Source: an uncultured Clostridium sp.
Lineage (GTDB): Bacteria; Bacillota; Clostridia; TANB77; CAG-508
Reading direction: 5' to 3'
Assembly (NCBI GenBank): GCA_900552555.1
Contig: URZW01000001.1
Location: 1-64,000, forward strand
Length of the DNA: 64,000 bases
Shown here: positions 61,454 to 64,000 of the stretch, in pieces
Layout: each line of letters starts with the position of its first letter
Position numbering within the stretch: the first letter of the stretch is position 1
Position numbers and translations under genes: made by a program
The notes under the pieces: model-generated
The model's input: the letters and a program-made list of their open reading frames with translations, nothing else
What the model was told of the DNA's origin: nothing
Databases searched by the model: none

Positions 61454-62670
61454 TTAAACATCATCCCCGTATTTGACATTTTTACCAGCAATGTTGTTCC
61501 AATTATAACCATAACTGAAATTGAAACTAAAATAGCCAATAATATTTTAAAAATATCAGAAATTTCGTCCAACAATTTTACAATTTTAGCATCTGCTATT
61601 ACTTCACTAATTCCAGCAATCAGCTTGTACGAAAACATCAATACTGTCAGTTTTAAAATTGGTAAAATACAAATTCCAATAATAATTATTACACCAACAA
61701 ATCCAACTGCATTTTTTAAAATTACTCCACACCCTAATACGCTATCTACAACATCACCTAATATTTTTCCAACAACTGGAACAGCTGAGCTTACAATTGC
61801 CTTCGCTGTTTTTGCAGTAATGCCATCAACAGAACTTGAAAGGGTTCCCTCTAATGATACAATTCCTACAAAAACAGTTAATATCAATCCTAAAAACCAT
61901 ACTGTAGACGACTTTAAAAACTTTGATATTTTATCAATTTGAACTTTATCTGATATTTTTGAAATTATGCTAATTGATGTTATAATCAAAACTATTGGTA
62001 TCAAAATATCTTGTATCAGATTTCCTATAAAATTTATCATAAACAAAATAATAGGTTCTAATACACTTGTAGTTGTCAAACTTCCTGTATATAACATTAG
62101 TGATACCAACACAGGTATAAGAGTATTCATAAATCCTACCAAATTTGTTGATGTTTCTTTAACTAAGTTAATTATGTCTGAGAAATTTCCCATAATTATA
62201 GTTACAATTGCTATATATTGAACATAGTAAATCAATTTAGAAATATTATCATTTTCAAGGCTTTCACTAATTGATTTTAAAATGCTATGTATAATTATAA
62301 TGACCAAAATACTAACCAAACTTTTAATTCCCGTTTGAACTTCTTTTCCTAATAAATTTAGTACCTTTTTGTAAATTTTAGAGTTATCTATATCACCTTT
62401 AATTGCTGAATTTAATATATCTCCTACATCTATATCTTCAAAAAAATCACCTGTATATTGTTTTGAATTTTGTATAAAAGATGTTATTCCAAATGTTTCT
62501 TCTTGACTTGCTATTGCATTTTGGTCTATATCTGCACTCAAACTTGTTATTGGTTGTATTATGATGACTATGAAAATAATTATTAGCAAAATGTCCCTTT
62601 GGGGACGGTTCTTTTTGGGACATCGTAGTAAAAAAGGACATTTTTTATTCAATTTTGTAATTATTTCCAT
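61450..62670 (-). CDS. spoIIIAE: stage III sporulation protein AE
   Basis: 406 residues, secreted polytopic membrane protein. Basic N-terminal region followed by a signal (LLIIIFIVIIIQPITSLSA), a short external part and about seven spans (LVSILVIIIIHSILKSISESLE, VGFMNTLIPVLVSLMLYTGS, PVVGKILGDVVDSVLGCGVILKN). The start chosen is the ATG at 62670 after GGAAGGAGG; a longer frame adds nine residues. The N-terminal CPFLLRCPKKNRPQRD segment is encoded by a REP-like element. AE is the multispan core of the SpoIIIA channel. Confidence 0.95.
   Translation of the reverse strand: MEIITKLNKKCPFLLRCPKKNRPQRDILLIIIFIVIIIQPITSLSADIDQNAIASQEETFGITSFIQNSKQYTGDFFEDIDVGDILNSAIKGDIDNSKIYKKVLNLLGKEVQTGIKSLVSILVIIIIHSILKSISESLENDNISKLIYYVQYIAIVTIIMGNFSDIINLVKETSTNLVGFMNTLIPVLVSLMLYTGSLTTTSVLEPIILFMINFIGNLIQDILIPIVLIITSISIISKISDKVQIDKISKFLKSSTVWFLGLILTVFVGIVSLEGTLSSSVDGITAKTAKAIVSSAVPVVGKILGDVVDSVLGCGVILKNAVGFVGVIIIIGICILPILKLTVLMFSYKLIAGISEVIADAKIVKLLDEISDIFKILLAILVSISVMVIIGTTLLVKMSNTGMMFK
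62588..62622. repeat. REP-like element inside the 5' end of spoIIIAE
   Basis: ATGTCCCTTTGGGGACGGTT...TTTTTGGGACA matches 60050-60084 in reverse. It is translated as part of the spoIIIAE N-terminal tail, before the hydrophobic signal. Confidence 0.75.
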
Positions 62671-62735
62671 TGTTTTGTCCTCCTTCCATCCCTTCATCGT
62701 GATGCCTTAATCTGTATTCTTAAAATCTGAAAAAA

Positions 62736-63122
62736 TCAGGGTAAAATTTTTAGTATAATCTCCAACAAGCTTGAAATTATTGGTATTGACATTGATATAA
62801 TAATTATCTTACTACCAATTTCTATTTTACTTGCAATTGCTGCTTCCCCAGAATCCTTACATATACTTACTGCAAATTCTGATAAAAATGCAATTCCTGT
62901 AATCTTTATTAATAATGCTATAAATTGTGTGTTAATTGAAAATTTATCTTCTATTGATTGTATTAAATTTATTATTCCTGTCAGCCTGTCCATTACTAAA
63001 ATTAAAATCAATATGCCTGTTAGAATACTTATAAAAATAGCATATTCCGGCCTATATTGTTTTAGCATTATTATTATAACCAGCGCAATTAAAGCAATTC
63101 CTACTATTTTAATAATTTCCAT
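62736..63122 (-). CDS. spoIIIAD: stage III sporulation protein AD
   Basis: 128 residues, four spans: IIKIVGIALIALVIIIMLKQYRPEYAIFISIL, LVMDRLTGIINLIQSIED, LIKITGIAFLSEFAVSICKDSGEAAIASKIEIGSKIIII. Small polytopic part of the channel, between AC and AE. Confidence 0.95.
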   Translation of the reverse strand: MEIIKIVGIALIALVIIIMLKQYRPEYAIFISILTGILILILVMDRLTGIINLIQSIEDKFSINTQFIALLIKITGIAFLSEFAVSICKDSGEAAIASKIEIGSKIIIISMSIPIISSLLEIILKILP

Positions 63123-63173
63123 TATATGCCCTTTCTTTTTTAGGATTTAGGCAGTCCCCCTCAATCCCATTTT

Positions 63174-63368
63174 TTATAAATTGAATAATGTTCTTACAGT
63201 GTCAAATAATCCACTTATTTCTTTTATTACCATAGTCAAAACAATAACAAGACCTGCAAGAGTGGTCATCATTGCTTGGTCTTCTCTACCTGCTCTTACC
63301 AAAACTTGATATAAAACCGCAACTAAAATTCCAATCGCTGCTATCTTAAATAATAAATCTATACTCAT
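63174..63368 (-). CDS. spoIIIAC: stage III sporulation protein AC
   Basis: 64 residues, two spans: IDLLFKIAAIGILVAVLYQVLVRAGREDQAMMTTLAGLVIVLTMVIKEISGLFDTVRTLF. The REDQA loop and size match AC (68 residues in Bacillus). The 51 bases to AD contain a GC-rich REP-like scrap (CAGTCCCCC). Confidence 0.96.
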   Translation of the reverse strand: MSIDLLFKIAAIGILVAVLYQVLVRAGREDQAMMTTLAGLVIVLTMVIKEISGLFDTVRTLFNL

Positions 63369-63451
63369 ACAAAATCCCCCTAATTACATTTTATATTTAT
63401 ATCCAATAAATTTATTTAGTCTCAAAAACTTACACTATTTTAAATATACAG

Positions 63452-63962
63452 TTACATTAAAATAATAACTATAGCCATACCTATACTCATTCCTAGCTTT
63501 TTATATAATTTTTCATTTTTGTTTTTTTCTTCTTGAGCTTGTCTAATCTGTTCATCTAAAAAATTCTCTGTCACTTCAATTTGACTCAATTGTCCATCAC
63601 TATCCGTTATTCCGCAATAATTTTGAAAGTGATTTTATTGCTTGTTTGTCCCCCATATTCAAATTTCCCACATACTCATCAACTGATTTTTCAAACGCTA
63701 CGCTTGCTGAATCTGTTTCCATTTTTTCTATAGCATTTTTAAATAATTTTGATACATTCTTACTGGTATTTCCTGATATTTGTTTGAATATTTCTGGTAT
63801 TGGTTCATATGTAAATTTTATTTTCGATTTAAATATGTTCAATGCATTTTTAATTTCTTCTAGCTCGTCTACCCTGAATTTATATTTTTGTGATATATAT
63901 TTGCCTATTAAGGCTGATGATATAAAAACTAAAAAAAGCATACAATATTTTATAAACTGCAT
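63452..63962 (-). CDS. spoIIIAB: stage III sporulation protein AB; +1 shift at a CGG codon
   Basis: The ATG at 63962 (after AAGGAG) reads 116 codons to TTG CGG AAT AAC GGA TAG. Skipping the C of CGG (plus CCG 63612-63614) gives LLGITDSDGQLSQIEVTENF, then EEKNKNEKLYKKLGMSIGMAIVIILM and TAA: the normal SpoIIIAB end, 169 residues in all (171 in Bacillus). The first part has a signal (QFIKYCMLFLVFISSALIGKYIS) and LEEIKNALNIFKSKIKFTYEPIPEIFKQI. In the normal frame the protein lacks its C-terminal membrane helix and ends at 120 residues. Either programmed frame shifting at CGG or a mutation/error. AB is a membrane subunit of the SpoIIIA channel. Confidence 0.9.
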
Positions 63963-64000
63963 TTTTCTTCTCCTTGCACTTTATTTTTTAATATTATATG

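Overview
The window is a low-GC, AT-rich Firmicutes (Clostridia-type) chromosome segment. The evidence is a spoIIIA engulfment/channel operon, spoVFB and spoVB-like sporulation genes, oxygen-defence proteins typical of anaerobes (superoxide reductase, flavodiiron protein, rubredoxin), and acetate production through Pta-AckA. It looks like an uncultured gut or rumen type spore-forming anaerobe. The genus cannot be told from the sequence alone.

Layout. 1-3,000: MmcQ/YjbR-like protein, a hexapeptide acetyltransferase, and an oxygen-defence run (superoxide reductase, flavodiiron protein, a very short rubredoxin). 3,200-6,820: an ECF sigma factor with a likely membrane anti-sigma partner, then a PadR regulator with a clear 45-bp dyad operator and an unusual membrane protein joining a HAAS-type prefix to a SEDS (FtsW/RodA) core. 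6,900-9,080: gene decay (two pseudogenes) and about 1 kb of very AT-rich non-coding DNA with repeats. 9,080-18,640: pyroglutamyl-peptidase-like protein, MgtC, class A PBP, a Xer recombinase, a YneA-like LysM protein with SOS-like boxes, a CmpB-type membrane protein, PepF, and dipicolinate synthase subunit B without subunit A. 19,200-20,280: an isolated unknown gene behind an attenuator-like leader. 20,300-52,870: an acyl-CoA synthetase and a SpoVB-like flippase, then about 29 kb of minus-strand cell-surface polysaccharide genes: many GT2/GT4 transferases, a GtrA/GtrB/GtrII glucosylation set, a Wzm/Wzt-type ABC exporter, an O-antigen ligase/polymerase-like protein, and two large secreted lectin-repeat proteins with cell-wall hydrolase domains. 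52,950-57,250: a second isolated unknown gene with a leader, tandem acetate kinases and pta. 57,480-64,000: a broken pilin-like gene, a small XRE regulator and the spoIIIAB-AH operon.

The most interesting signal is genetic decoding. In-frame CGG codons are almost absent from the window: I found five. At three of these (spoIIIAB and two GT4 genes) the conserved protein continues only if the reading frame moves +1 by skipping the C of CGG and reading the following GGN as glycine. This suggests that CGG is a rare or unassigned codon that provokes +1 frameshifting. The alternative is three identical single-base errors or mutations. Other points of interest are the PadR dyad, two leaders with mutually exclusive hairpins, dispersed REP-like elements that have entered the coding ends of ackA and spoIIIAE, and the lectin-repeat hydrolases.
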